From assembly GCA_949295905.1 (NCBI GenBank), contig CASFNA010000006.1:186001-250000 (forward strand): 64,000 bases of DNA, in the 5' to 3' direction. The notes under the pieces are model-generated. The model was not told the origin of the DNA. It saw only the letters and a program-made list of their open reading frames with translations, and ran no database searches. Origin of the DNA: an uncultured Prevotellaceae bacterium. GTDB taxonomy: Bacteria > Bacteroidota > Bacteroidia > Bacteroidales > Bacteroidaceae. This document shows, piece after piece, positions 1 to 8,350 of this stretch. A program made the translations under genes and the position numbers. How positions within the stretch are numbered: position 1 is the first letter of the stretch; each line of letters opens with the position of its first letter.

Positions 1-1
1 G

Positions 2-1504
2 GGACGCACCAATCCCGACGACCATAGCGAGAAGTTCTGCATGTCTACGTTTGCCTGCAACACTTGCCAGGAGGTCAACGGAGTGAGCAAGCTGCACGGA
101 TGGGTAAGCCAAAAGATGTTCTCTGGTATATGGAACGGATATTATCCGGAAGAGAACCATGTGGGCTATGTCACCAACGGTGTGCACTTCCCGACATGGG
201 CGGCGACCGAGTGGCGCAAACTTTACGCCCAGCATTTTGACAGCTCGTTCATGTCAGACCAAAGCAACGAGAGCATCTGGCACGCTATTTACAACGTACC
301 GGACGATGTCATTTGGGACACACGTATGGCATTGAAGAAGAAACTGACCGATTATATACGTGACAAGTTCCGTGAGACGTGGTTGAAGAACCAAGGCGAC
401 CCTGCGCGCGTTGTTTCGTTGCTGGAGAAGATTAATCCCAACGCCTTGATGATAGGCTTCTGCCGCCGCTTCGCCACATACAAGCGTGCCCACCTGCTGT
501 TTACAGACCTTGACCGTCTGGCCAAGATTGTGAACAACCCTGAGCATCCGGTGCAGTTCCTCTTCGCAGGAAAGGCGCACCCGGCCGACGGCGCAGGCCA
601 GGGACTTATCAAGAAGATATTTGAGATAAGCCAGCGTCCCGAGTTCCTTGGCAAGATTATCTTCCTTGAGGATTATGACATGCAGCTTGCACGCCGCCTT
701 GTTTCGGGTGTCGATATTTGGATGAACACCCCGACGCGTCCTCTCGAGGCATCGGGTACATCGGGCGAGAAGGCCGAGATGAACGGTGTTGTCAATCTGT
801 CAGTGCTTGACGGATGGTGGCTCGAGGGCTATCGTGAAGGAGCCGGATGGGCGTTGACCGAGAAGCGTACATACAAGAACCAAGGCTACCAGGACCAGCT
901 TGACGCTGCCACGATATATGGTCTTCTCGAGAACGAAATCATACCTTTATACTACAACAAGAACGAGAAAGGGTATAGCGAAGGCTGGATTAAGGTAATC
1001 AAGAATTCTATCGCGACGATAGCTCCGCACTATACGATGAAGCGCCAGCTTGACGACTATTACAGCAAGTTCTACACTAAGGAAGCTGCACGCTTCAAGA
1101 AACTTTCGGCAAACGACAACCGCCTTGCCAAGGACATTGCGCAGTGGAAGGAGACTGTTGCCGAGCGTTGGGATTCGATAGCTGTCGTTTCCAAGGAGTC
1201 TACGCTGCCTACTACAGGCATGGAGACCGGTGTGGAATACAAGATTAAGTTCGTGATAGACGAGCAGGGACTGAACGATGCCATAGGACTTGAGTTTGTT
1301 TCTGTTACTACAGACAAGAATGGAGAGGAGCGTATATCCAACGTGTTCCCGTTCAAGCTTGTAGGGCGTGAAGGCAATCTTTATACGTTTGAGGCTACGG
1401 TAGAGGCTTCGGCTGCCGGAACTTACAAGACCGGTGTCAGGATGTATCCAAAGAACGAGAACCTGCCACATCGTCAGGACTTCTGTTATGTGAAGTGGCT
1501 TTAA
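2..1504 (+). CDS. glgP: Alpha-glucan (glycogen) phosphorylase, C-terminal part
   Basis: The reading frame is already open at base 2, so this is the last 500 or so residues of a protein whose family is usually about 850 residues. It phosphorolyses alpha-1,4-glucans to glucose-1-phosphate in the cytoplasm, using pyridoxal phosphate. The segment [14 protein letters not shown] matches the PLP-lysine region of phosphorylases (the lysine after GE is the expected Schiff-base residue). It is followed by NLSVLDGWW, which is typical of the short alpha-glucan phosphorylase type. The C-terminus ends in a beta-rich extension after about residue 400 of the visible part. A strong terminator follows the TAA stop. 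Family is confident; substrate length preference is not known. Confidence 0.93.
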   Translation, partial: GRTNPDDHSEKFCMSTFACNTCQEVNGVSKLHGWVSQKMFSGIWNGYYPEENHVGYVTNGVHFPTWAATEWRKLYAQHFDSSFMSDQSNESIWHAIYNVPDDVIWDTRMALKKKLTDYIRDKFRETWLKNQGDPARVVSLLEKINPNALMIGFCRRFATYKRAHLLFTDLDRLAKIVNNPEHPVQFLFAGKAHPADGAGQGLIKKIFEISQRPEFLGKIIFLEDYDMQLARRLVSGVDIWMNTPTRPLEASGTSGEKAEMNGVVNLSVLDGWWLEGYREGAGWALTEKRTYKNQGYQDQLDAATIYGLLENEIIPLYYNKNEKGYSEGWIKVIKNSIATIAPHYTMKRQLDDYYSKFYTKEAARFKKLSANDNRLAKDIAQWKETVAERWDSIAVVSKESTLPTTGMETGVEYKIKFVIDEQGLNDAIGLEFVSVTTDKNGEERISNVFPFKLVGREGNLYTFEATVEASAAGTYKTGVRMYPKNENLPHRQDFCYVKWL

Positions 1505-1531
1505 TCACAAGCGACTGGCATATCGCTTATT

Positions 1532-1574
1532 GGCGGCACAAGGTTTTTTGACCTTGTGCCGCCTTTTTATTTTG
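1532..1574 (+). terminator. Intrinsic terminator after glgP
   Basis: GGCGGCACAAGGT and ACCTTGTGCCGCC form a 13-bp stem with a 6-base T/G loop, followed by TTTTTATTTT. It starts 28 bases after the glgP stop. Confidence 0.9.
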
Positions 1575-1588
1575 CTTGAATCAGGCGG

Positions 1589-1678
1589 ATTTGCAAAATA
1601 CGGCCTTTCAGACAGTAAAAGGCCGTGTTTTGAAGTGTGAAAGACGGCCTTTTGCAAGCCCAAAGGCCGTATTTTATA
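1589..1678. repeat. GGCC hairpin repeat cluster (two inverted pairs)
   Basis: In the gap between glgP and the next gene, four copies of an ACGGCCTTT/AAAGGCCGT unit lie in alternating orientation and can form two adjacent hairpins. The first pairs AAAATACGGCCTTT with AAAGGCCGTGTTTT. The second pairs ACGGCCTTT with AAAGGCCGT. The same unit recurs in at least five other intergenic places in this window. Confidence 0.75.
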
Positions 1679-1730
1679 ATGTCGGATGATTTCTTGCCAG
1701 GCCAATCCGGTTACGTTATATAGCAATTAA

Positions 1731-1762
1731 TTTGGTGATGTCGGAATAAAAGTGTAATATTG
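1731..1762 (+). promoter_or_regulatory. Bacteroidota-type promoter for the phenylacetate-CoA ligase gene
   Basis: TTTG at 1731-1734 is separated by 20 bases from TAATATTG at 1755-1762, one base off the TAnnTTTG consensus. The start codon is about 38 bases downstream. Confidence 0.65.
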
Positions 1763-1800
1763 CAAGCTGAAAAGGCATAGACAAAAAGAAATGACAGTAT

Positions 1801-3105
1801 ATGAACGGAGAATACTGGCAACCTGAAATAGAAACCATGCCGCGTGCGGATTTGTTGGATTTGCAGGCGGATAAGCTTAGGCGTACAGTGGAAATATCGC
1901 TGCGTTCGCCGTTTTATGGCCGCAGGCTTGGCGAGGCGGGGGTAACTCCCGATGCGATAAAGACCGTTGACGACATACGCAAAATCCCTTTTACTACCAA
2001 GCAGGACCTTAGGGACAATTATCCGTTCGGGCTCGTATGCGGCGACATGAAGGACGCTGTGCGCATACACTCGTCGAGCGGGACGACAGGCCATCCCACT
2101 GTGGTGGTGTATTCAAGGCACGACATTGACTCTTGGGCCAACATGGTGGCAAGGAACATGTACATGGTTGGCTGCCGCGACACCGATGTTTTCCAGAATA
2201 GTTCAGGATATGGTATGTTCACCGGCGGTCTCGGCTTCCAATATGGAGCCGAAAGGCTTGGTGCGACTACTGTGCCGGCCGCGGCCGGCAACAGCAAGCG
2301 GCAGATAATGTTCATACGCGATTTCGGTACGACATGCCTGCATGCCATACCGAGTTACGCCGTGAGGCTTGCTGAAGTGTTCAGGGAGGAAGGCGTAGAC
2401 CCGCGCAGCACGAAGCTCCGCACCTTGTTCATCGGCGCGGAGCCGCATACAGAGGAGCAACGCCGGAGGATAGAGCGCCTGCTGGGCGTCAAGGCGTACA
2501 ATAGTTTCGGGATGACCGAAATGAACGGTCCGGGGGTGGCTTTTGAATGCAAATGCCAGTACGGTATGCACTTGTGGGAAGACAATTACATCGTGGAGAT
2601 TGTCAATCCTGACACGCTTGAACCTGTGCCTGACGGCGAGGTGGGCGAGATGGTGCTCACAACGCTTGACCGCACGATGATGCCCATATTGAGATACCGT
2701 ACAAGGGATTTGACAAGGATAATTCCCGGAGAATGCCCTTGCGGCCGGACGCACAGGCGTATTGACCGCATAAAGGGACGCACGGACGACATGTTTATTA
2801 TCAAAGGTGTAAACGTGTTCCCTATGCAGGTGGAGAAAATCCTGGCCAAGTTCCGTGGACTTGGCGGCAATTATCTTATCAAGCTTGACACTGTGGCCGA
2901 CAATGATGTGATGACCGTCGAGGTGGAATTGGAACAGATGATGTCAGACGTTTATCCGGAATTGCATGAAATGACCAAAGCCATACAGCGGGCGCTGAAG
3001 GATGAAATACTGCTTACGCCAAAAGTCAGGCTTGTAAGGAAAGGCTCTATACCGTATACAGACGGCAAGGCCGTCAGGGTGGTAGACTTGCGTAAAGGCA
3101 GGTGA
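1801..3105 (+). CDS. paaK: Phenylacetate-CoA ligase
   Basis: A 434-residue cytoplasmic adenylate-forming enzyme that activates phenylacetate or a related aryl acid with ATP and CoA. The AMP-binding loop HSSSGTTGHPTVV lies near residue 85. The FGMTEMNGPG segment near residue 240 and the C-terminal GRTDDMFIIKGVNVFP hinge are characteristic of the PaaK subfamily. The length is normal. None of the partners expected for aerobic phenylacetate degradation, nor indolepyruvate oxidoreductase subunits, are nearby, so its role is probably salvage or clearance of aromatic acids from amino-acid fermentation (inference). It is followed after 33 bases by a DUF3256 gene that may share its transcript. Confidence 0.9.
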   Translation: MNGEYWQPEIETMPRADLLDLQADKLRRTVEISLRSPFYGRRLGEAGVTPDAIKTVDDIRKIPFTTKQDLRDNYPFGLVCGDMKDAVRIHSSSGTTGHPTVVVYSRHDIDSWANMVARNMYMVGCRDTDVFQNSSGYGMFTGGLGFQYGAERLGATTVPAAAGNSKRQIMFIRDFGTTCLHAIPSYAVRLAEVFREEGVDPRSTKLRTLFIGAEPHTEEQRRRIERLLGVKAYNSFGMTEMNGPGVAFECKCQYGMHLWEDNYIVEIVNPDTLEPVPDGEVGEMVLTTLDRTMMPILRYRTRDLTRIIPGECPCGRTHRRIDRIKGRTDDMFIIKGVNVFPMQVEKILAKFRGLGGNYLIKLDTVADNDVMTVEVELEQMMSDVYPELHEMTKAIQRALKDEILLTPKVRLVRKGSIPYTDGKAVRVVDLRKGR

Positions 3106-3138
3106 TAAAGTATAAAATAAAACGACAAGAATGAAACT

Positions 3139-3789
3139 ATGATGAGAAATCTGATTTTCATGACGGTATTGTCGCTCAACGTACTTGTTGTAGCGGCTCA
3201 AAAGACGGTTAAGGACGTGCTGGCGGAAATTCCGGAGAGCATAGTGCCGTATATAAACGCTGGGCAGCGTGAGGAAATATCAAAGTTTACAGGTGGAAAC
3301 GATACGATAAAAGTCAAGAACGAACTTAACGGATTTACGACGGTCAGTGTTGAGGGTGATGGCTTTGCGCGGATAGAACTTAACGGAAGCGCGTCCGTGC
3401 AGATGAAGCTGTTGACACAGAACGATACGGCCCAGGTAATATGTGTGGTAAAGACAATGGAGACACCTGTGCCCGAAAGCATCGTTGATTTTTATTCCGT
3501 AGACTGGGTTCCGGTTGATTTTGAGTTCGGCCTGCCTGAATCTGACGGTGCGGACGCGCTGCTTGCAGAATTCACCCAACGTCCGGACACCATGACGGAG
3601 GCAAGGTTCGAATATCTGCGCAGGTGTATCGAGCCGGTAATGGTCAAGGTGTCCGTCGAACCGGGAAAGGACGTTTTGACATACAGCTTGAGCGTACCGT
3701 TTGCATCAAAAGACGAGGCAGGAGACATTAACGCTATTATTAAGCAAAAATCTTATAAATGGACGGGTGACAGCTTTAAAATATATTAA
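3139..3789 (+). CDS. DUF3256-family exported protein
   Basis: A 216-residue protein with an N-terminal signal peptide (about residues 1-20, ending in VVAAQK). The body is beta-rich with charged residues and no recognisable catalytic motif. Phrases such as IPESIVPYI near the start and SFKIY at the end match my memory of the DUF3256 family, which is confined to Bacteroidales and has no known function. It lies 33 bases after paaK and before a candidate small RNA, so it is probably the last gene of that transcript. Confidence 0.75.
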   Translation: MMRNLIFMTVLSLNVLVVAAQKTVKDVLAEIPESIVPYINAGQREEISKFTGGNDTIKVKNELNGFTTVSVEGDGFARIELNGSASVQMKLLTQNDTAQVICVVKTMETPVPESIVDFYSVDWVPVDFEFGLPESDGADALLAEFTQRPDTMTEARFEYLRRCIEPVMVKVSVEPGKDVLTYSLSVPFASKDEAGDINAIIKQKSYKWTGDSFKIY

Positions 3790-3814
3790 TATCAAGAAAT
3801 TTGTTGTGCAATAT

Positions 3815-3845
3815 TTTGCAGAATAAAAAATAATCTATACCTTTG
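3815..3845 (+). promoter_or_regulatory. Promoter of the candidate small RNA
   Basis: TTTG at 3815-3818, a 19-base spacer, then TACCTTTG at 3838-3845, a perfect TAnnTTTG box. No protein gene begins downstream before the terminator at 3893. Confidence 0.75.
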
Positions 3846-3849
3846 CATC

Positions 3850-3920
3850 GTGTTTTTCATGGTATTAGATTATTAAGGTTAATAAAAAGATTGGTTGTCG
3901 TGAGACAACCTCTTTTTGTT
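3850..3920 (+). ncRNA. Candidate small RNA, about 70 nt
   Basis: A perfect promoter lies immediately upstream and an intrinsic terminator (GGTTGTC-GTGA-GACAACC then CTTTTTG, 3893-3918) ends the unit. Between them is an AT-rich, unstructured segment containing CATGGTATTAGATTATTAAG. I believe similar segments occur in other Bacteroidales genomes, but that is from memory. The only reading frame starting at this ATG stops after five codons, which argues for a non-coding transcript. Ends are predicted, not measured. Confidence 0.5.
3893..3918 (+). terminator. Intrinsic terminator of the candidate small RNA
   Basis: A 7-bp stem GGTTGTC/GACAACC with a GTGA tetraloop, followed by CTCTTTTTG. It could also serve the DUF3256 transcript. 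Confidence 0.75.
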
Positions 3921-4203
3921 TTATATGGTATGGTCGTTATCCGATGGTTCCCCTCCGTTCGTTTTTCCGCAAAAATATATAATCACAATCGTAAATAAAT
4001 AATATTGTCGTATTGTTCATGGCTTGTTTTATGGTGAAAGGCCTTGTTTCGCATCATGATACATGGTTTATGGCATTGTGGTTCGAGGTCAAATGAATGC
4101 CGTTGGATTATCCGTTAAAACATGATAGAATGTTTGTGTTATAGCAAATAAGGTCGCTTAAATTATAAAAAGATTGATTTTTTGAAAAATATTTCGGTAA
4201 AAA

Positions 4204-4235
4204 TTTGCGAGAATAGAATTAAATGCTTACCTTTG
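4204..4235 (+). promoter_or_regulatory. Promoter of the tRNA-Ser/tRNA-Glu pair
   Basis: TTTG at 4204-4207, a 20-base spacer and TACCTTTG at 4228-4235. The tRNA-Ser begins 45 bases further on. Confidence 0.75.
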
Positions 4236-4279
4236 CAACCGCATTTGAGCGATAATGCTTCGGTACAATAAACCGGAAA

Positions 4280-4367
4280 GGAAGTTTGGGTGAGTGGCTG
4301 AAACCAGCAGTTTGCTAAACTGCCGTGCGAGTTTATCGTACCGGGGGTTCGAATCCCCCAGCTTCCG
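4280..4367 (+). tRNA. tRNA-Ser (anticodon GCT)
   Basis: An 88-nt cloverleaf. The acceptor stem GGAAGTT pairs with AGCTTCC. The anticodon stem GCAGT/ACTGC encloses the loop TTGCTAA, giving anticodon GCT for AGC/AGU codons. A long variable arm and the T-loop GGTTCGAATCC confirm a class II serine tRNA. CCA is not encoded. Confidence 0.95.
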
Positions 4368-4400
4368 CGAGGTTGGAGGATGGTGTCGACATGAAATAAT

Positions 4401-4472
4401 GGTGGATTCATCTAATGGTTAGGATACAAGATTCTCAATCTTGGCATAGGGGTTCGATTCCCCTATCCACTA
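4401..4472 (+). tRNA. tRNA-Glu (anticodon CTC)
   Basis: A 72-nt cloverleaf. GGTGGAT pairs with ATCCACT (first pair G-T), the anticodon stem CAAGA/TCTTG encloses TTCTCAA, and the T arm reads GGGGTTCGATTCCCC. The CTC anticodon reads GAG. It lies 33 bases after tRNA-Ser and is followed at once by a terminator, so the two are probably co-transcribed. Confidence 0.94.
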
Positions 4473-4477
4473 CAAGT

Positions 4478-4517
4478 AAAAGCCGTCAGACGATTTTGTC
4501 TGACGGCTTTTGTGTTT
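4478..4517 (+). terminator. Terminator of the tRNA operon
   Basis: AAAGCCGTCAGAC and GTCTGACGGCTTT form a near-perfect stem with a GATTTT loop, followed by TGTGTTTTTG. Confidence 0.88.
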
Positions 4518-4630
4518 TTGTATTCCGTTGATAATGGTGTTTTCAGTTATTTGTATTGCAGATTGTGGTATAGTGTTTAGATAATGTGTGTCACAATGTA
4601 AACGATGATTATTTTATCTTGCATGAGGCG

Positions 4631-4660
4631 TTGCTAATCCGAAGTAATTTATTACTTTTG
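4631..4660 (+). promoter_or_regulatory. Promoter of the histidine gene cluster
   Basis: TTG at 4631-4633, a 19-base spacer and TACTTTTG at 4653-4660. This leaves a leader of about 100 bases before hisH. I see no histidine-rich leader peptide in it and no clear attenuator hairpin. Confidence 0.65.
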
Positions 4661-4769
4661 CAGTTGAAATATAATAAAGGTTGAACTGACAATCCGGGAG
4701 GGTAACCGACAGAGTGTGTTGTGCGGTGTTGTTCGATTTATATCTGTACTTGCCGGTTTGTAATGAAAT

Positions 4770-5360
4770 ATGGATGTAGCGATTGTCAAATACAATGCAG
4801 GGAATGTGTATAGCGTTGTAAACGCTTTGCGCAGGTTGGGGGTGGAACCGTTGTTGACTGATGACGGGGAAAGGATAAAGTCTGCTGACAAGGTCGTGTT
4901 TCCCGGGCAAGGTGAAGCCGCTGGTGCTATGGGGTATTTGTGCAGGCGTGGACTCGACAAAATCATAAAAGGGCTTAGGCAGCCTGTTCTTGGCATCTGT
5001 ATAGGCCAGCAGTTGCTTTGTCGGCATTCGGAAGAAGGTGATACCGATTGCCTTGGTGTTTTCGATGTAGATGTGCGGAGGTTTGTTCCGTTACGTCATG
5101 AAGACAAGGTTCCTGCGATGGGATGGAATTCGTTGTACGGGTTGGAGACGCCGTTGTTTAAGAATATACCCGATGGCGAATTTGTATATTTTGTCCACAG
5201 TTATTATGTCCCTGTATGCGATTTCACCGTAGCAAAGTCGGATTACATCCATACGTATAGTGCTGCCATGTGCAAAGGCAATTTTTATGCAACGCAGTTC
5301 CATCCAGAAAAGAGCGGAAGCGTTGGCGAGGCAATAATGCGTAATTTCCTTGAAATATGA
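4770..5360 (+). CDS. hisH: Imidazole glycerol phosphate synthase, glutamine amidotransferase subunit HisH
   Basis: A 196-residue class I amidotransferase that releases ammonia from glutamine and passes it to HisF. The nucleophile motif GICIGQQLLC contains the catalytic cysteine near residue 77. TQFHPEKSG near residue 180 carries the His-Glu pair. FPGQGEA supplies the oxyanion-strand region. It is the first gene of the his cluster and precedes hisA by about 60 bases. Length is normal. Confidence 0.95.
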   Translation: MDVAIVKYNAGNVYSVVNALRRLGVEPLLTDDGERIKSADKVVFPGQGEAAGAMGYLCRRGLDKIIKGLRQPVLGICIGQQLLCRHSEEGDTDCLGVFDVDVRRFVPLRHEDKVPAMGWNSLYGLETPLFKNIPDGEFVYFVHSYYVPVCDFTVAKSDYIHTYSAAMCKGNFYATQFHPEKSGSVGEAIMRNFLEI

Positions 5361-5419
5361 CAGAGGGTTTGTAATCTGTATATGATGAATGTGAATTGGT
5401 TTTGCTTATTAAAAACAAG

Positions 5420-6154
5420 ATGATGATAGAGCTGATACCTGCGATAGATATAATGGATGGCAAATGTGTGCGTCTGGCAAAGGGCGACTATGACACCAAG
5501 ACCATATACGGCGTTTCACCGGCGGATGTTGCTGAAAGGTTCGAAATGGCAGGCATCAGGCGTCTGCATGTTGTTGACCTTGACGGAGCAAGGTCAAAGC
5601 ATGTGGTGAATATGGATGTGCTTGCGGACATAACATGCCGTACGCGTCTTGTTGTAGACTTTGGTGGAGGTATAAAGAGTGACAACGATATAGAACAAGC
5701 GTTTGCCTGTGGTGCGGCCATGGTTACGGTTGGTTCGATAGCTGTTACGCAGAAAGAATTGTTTGTAAAATGGCTTGATAAGTTTGGAGCCGAACGCATA
5801 ATTCTTGGTGCTGATGTGCGTGATGGAAAGATAAGCATAAACGGATGGCGTGACGACACGTCGGAAGACATCGTCGGCTTTCTTGACTATTATGTTTCTA
5901 AGGGTGTGAGGAACGTGCTTTGCACCGACATATCCAAGGACGGAATGCTGCAAGGCCCGTCTTTCGGGCTGTATGAAAGGATATTGGCCGCATTTCCGGG
6001 CATAAACCTGATAGCGAGCGGAGGTGTGTCATGTGTTGAAGACATAAAGTGTCTTGAACAAGCAGGTGTACCGTCGGTAATATTCGGCAAAGCTTTCTAT
6101 GAGGGAAAGATTGATTTGGAGACATTGGCTGCGGAAATGTCCAAGAGTTGTTGA
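5420..6154 (+). CDS. hisA: Phosphoribosylformimino-5-aminoimidazole carboxamide ribotide isomerase HisA
   Basis: A 244-residue TIM-barrel Amadori isomerase of histidine biosynthesis. The N-terminal [14 protein letters not shown] carries the catalytic aspartate. The second is in LGADVRDG, and IASGGVS near the C-terminus forms a phosphate-binding loop. I place the start at 5420 because homologues begin at [10 protein letters not shown]; an upstream in-frame start at 5396 would add eight residues with no family support, and 5423 is equally possible. The stop lies 23 bases before the chosen hisF start. Confidence 0.94.
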   Translation: MMIELIPAIDIMDGKCVRLAKGDYDTKTIYGVSPADVAERFEMAGIRRLHVVDLDGARSKHVVNMDVLADITCRTRLVVDFGGGIKSDNDIEQAFACGAAMVTVGSIAVTQKELFVKWLDKFGAERIILGADVRDGKISINGWRDDTSEDIVGFLDYYVSKGVRNVLCTDISKDGMLQGPSFGLYERILAAFPGINLIASGGVSCVEDIKCLEQAGVPSVIFGKAFYEGKIDLETLAAEMSKSC

Positions 6155-6177
6155 TATGTGTTGAATATTTAAGTAAT

Positions 6178-6948
6178 ATGCCTACGATGAAAGGATTGGC
6201 TAAAAGGATAATACCCTGTCTTGATGTTAAGGACGGGTTGACCGTAAAGGGTACTAACTTCGTAAATCTGCGGAGTGTTGGCAATCCCGTGGAATTAGGC
6301 AAAGCTTATAGTGATGCAGGTGCAGACGAACTGGTGTATCTTGACATTACTGCAAGTAGTGACGGACGCAAGACGTTTACAGATGTAGTGACGCGTGTGG
6401 CACGTGAGATTAACATACCGTTCACCGTAGGTGGTGGGATTAATGATATAAGCGATGTTGAGCGTTTGCTTGGTGCCGGTGCCGACAAGGTTAGCGTCAA
6501 CAGTGCGGCATTGCGTTGCCCCGGGTTGATTGACGAGATTGCCCGTAGGTATGGTTCACAGGTTTGTGTGTGCGCCATTGATGCCAAATATGAGGATGGC
6601 AAGTGGATATGTTATCTCAATGGTGGCCGTGTCCCGACAGGTCGTGATTTATATGCTTGGGCAAAGGAAGCCGAGTCGCGTGGTGCTGGCGAAATATTGT
6701 TTACAAGCATGAACCATGACGGAGTGAAGACTGGTTATGCCAATGACGCTTTGGCTTGTTTATCAGACTCTTTGGGCATACCTGTGATAGCGAGTGGCGG
6801 AGCTGGCAAGATGGAGCATTTCCGTGATGCTTTCGTTTTCGGAAAGGCTGATGCCGCTTTGGCTGCGAGTGTTTTTCATTTTGGCGAGATAAGCATATAT
6901 GGATTGAAGTGTTACTTGTATGATGAAGGTGTAAATGTAAGATTGTGA
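6178..6948 (+). CDS. hisF: Imidazole glycerol phosphate synthase, cyclase subunit HisF
   Basis: A 256-residue TIM barrel that joins ammonia from HisH with PRFAR to give imidazole glycerol phosphate and [19 protein letters not shown] at the N-terminus holds the first catalytic aspartate, and [13 protein letters not shown] and IASGGAG match the other active-site and phosphate loops. An in-frame start at 6148 would overlap the end of hisA, but the family begins just before [10 protein letters not shown], so 6178 (or 6187) is preferred. It is paralogous to hisA. Confidence 0.95.
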   Translation: MPTMKGLAKRIIPCLDVKDGLTVKGTNFVNLRSVGNPVELGKAYSDAGADELVYLDITASSDGRKTFTDVVTRVAREINIPFTVGGGINDISDVERLLGAGADKVSVNSAALRCPGLIDEIARRYGSQVCVCAIDAKYEDGKWICYLNGGRVPTGRDLYAWAKEAESRGAGEILFTSMNHDGVKTGYANDALACLSDSLGIPVIASGGAGKMEHFRDAFVFGKADAALAASVFHFGEISIYGLKCYLYDEGVNVRL

Positions 6949-6964
6949 ATGAATTAGATGTAAG

Positions 6965-7579
6965 ATGAAAATAGATTTTGGAAAAATGAACGGGTTTGTG
7001 CCTGCTATAATACAGGATGTCGGGACTTTAAAGGTCTTAATGCTTGGCTTTATGAATGAGGAGGCTTACAAAAAGACTTTAGAGACCAGGAAGGTGACGT
7101 TCTACAGCAGGAGCAGGAAATGTCTTTGGACGAAAGGCGAGACTTCAGGGAATTACCTTAATGTTGTAAGTGTGAAGGTAGATTGTGATAATGACACATT
7201 ACTGATAGAGGTTATGCCTGACGGACCTGTCTGCCATACGGGGACTGACACATGCTGGGGAGAGGAAAATGTCGGAAATCCGTTGGTATTCCTGTCAACA
7301 CTCCAAAATTTCATCGAGAAGCGCCGTGAAGAGCGGCCGGAGGGTTCATATACGACGAGTTTGTTCAAGGATGGCATAAACAGGATAGCCCAAAAGGTAG
7401 GCGAAGAAGCTTTGGAAGTGGTTATAGAGGCGGTCAACGGCAGCAATGAACGTCTGTTATACGAAGTTTCCGACATGTTTTATCATCTTATTGTGCTTCT
7501 TGCCGAGAGAGGCATACGTATAGAGCATATAGCTGAAGAGTTGTGTTGCCGCCACAAACCGGGTTGGCATAAACATTGA
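6965..7579 (+). CDS. hisIE: Bifunctional phosphoribosyl-AMP cyclohydrolase / phosphoribosyl-ATP pyrophosphatase HisIE
   Basis: A 204-residue fusion. The N-terminal HisI half (to about residue 105) shows VTFYSRSR, LWTKGETSGN and the metal-binding CHTGTDTCW. The C-terminal HisE half shows RIAQKVGEEALEVVIEA and DMFYHLIVLL, the MazG-like helical core. It carries out the second and third steps of histidine synthesis. It follows hisF by 16 bases and is the last his gene here; hisG, hisD, hisC and hisB are not in the window. Confidence 0.96.
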   Translation: MKIDFGKMNGFVPAIIQDVGTLKVLMLGFMNEEAYKKTLETRKVTFYSRSRKCLWTKGETSGNYLNVVSVKVDCDNDTLLIEVMPDGPVCHTGTDTCWGEENVGNPLVFLSTLQNFIEKRREERPEGSYTTSLFKDGINRIAQKVGEEALEVVIEAVNGSNERLLYEVSDMFYHLIVLLAERGIRIEHIAEELCCRHKPGWHKH

Positions 7580-7602
7580 ATAATGTAATAACATCAGATA
7601 TT

Positions 7603-8304
7603 ATGTTAATAGAATATAAGAATATAGGCATATACCAGGACGATGTATGTGTGCTTGGCGGTGTGGACTTCCATGTGGACGAGGGTGAGTTTATTTATAT
7701 TATAGGCCATGTTGGTTCTGGTAAGAGCAGCTTGTTGAAAACGTTGTATTGCGAGCTTGACATACATGATGGTGAAGAAGCTGTCGTGTTGGGGCGCAAT
7801 ATGTTGAAAATCAAGCGTAAAGAGGTGCCTTCTTTGCGTAAGGAACTTGGCATAATATTCCAGGATTTCCAGTTGTTGCACGACCGTAGTGTTTATAAGA
7901 ATCTGCAATTTGTTTTGCGTGCTACAGGATGGAAGGACAAGAATGCAATAAATGAACGCATAGACGAAGTGCTTGATGCGGTTGGAATGTCGGAAAAAAA
8001 GCTCAAAATGCCTTATGAGTTGTCTGGAGGCGAGCAGCAGCGCATAGCTATTGCAAGGGCTATTCTGAACAAGCCTAAAATCATAATCGCAGACGAGCCT
8101 ACAGGCAATCTTGACCCGGATACGGCGGACAACATTGTAAGTTTGTTGAAGCAGGTAAGCCTCACGGGTACGGCCGTTGTAATGTCTACGCATAATTTGC
8201 CAATGCTTGACAAATATCCGGGAATTGTATATCAGTGTAAAGACGGGGCGTTAAGCGACGTTACCGGAACTTATAATAAGGTAACGTTGCAAAGTGAGGA
8301 TTGA
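7603..8304 (+). CDS. ftsE: FtsE-like ABC transporter ATP-binding protein
   Basis: A 233-residue cytoplasmic ATPase. Walker A is GHVGSGKSS (about residue 36), the Q-loop is FQDFQLL, the signature is LSGGEQQRIAIARAI, Walker B is IIIADEPT with GNLDP following, and the H-loop is STHN. This pattern and size match FtsE/LolD-type ATPases, and in Bacteroidota such genes are usually named ftsE. No membrane partner FtsX is nearby. The ATG at 7603 is chosen because the upstream extension begins with TTG and overlaps the hisIE stop. It lies between his and lysine genes, so its placement gives no functional clue. Confidence 0.8.
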   Translation: MLIEYKNIGIYQDDVCVLGGVDFHVDEGEFIYIIGHVGSGKSSLLKTLYCELDIHDGEEAVVLGRNMLKIKRKEVPSLRKELGIIFQDFQLLHDRSVYKNLQFVLRATGWKDKNAINERIDEVLDAVGMSEKKLKMPYELSGGEQQRIAIARAILNKPKIIIADEPTGNLDPDTADNIVSLLKQVSLTGTAVVMSTHNLPMLDKYPGIVYQCKDGALSDVTGTYNKVTLQSED

Positions 8305-8350
8305 GTTTGGTTTTTGAATAAATATTTAAGAAGATAAAAAAATAAACATC

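Larger units (their letters stand above)
3790..4279 (+). other. Non-coding stretch between DUF3256 gene and tRNA-Ser
   Basis: No credible protein gene is present. The first part carries a candidate small RNA with its own promoter and terminator. The stretch from about 3925 to 4195 is AT-rich and shows nothing I can name. The last part holds the tRNA promoter. Confidence 0.7.

Noticed and set aside
4631-4769. Histidine attenuator or T-box before hisH
   Set aside because: No run of histidine codons, no T-box consensus and no terminator hairpin could be found in the leader.
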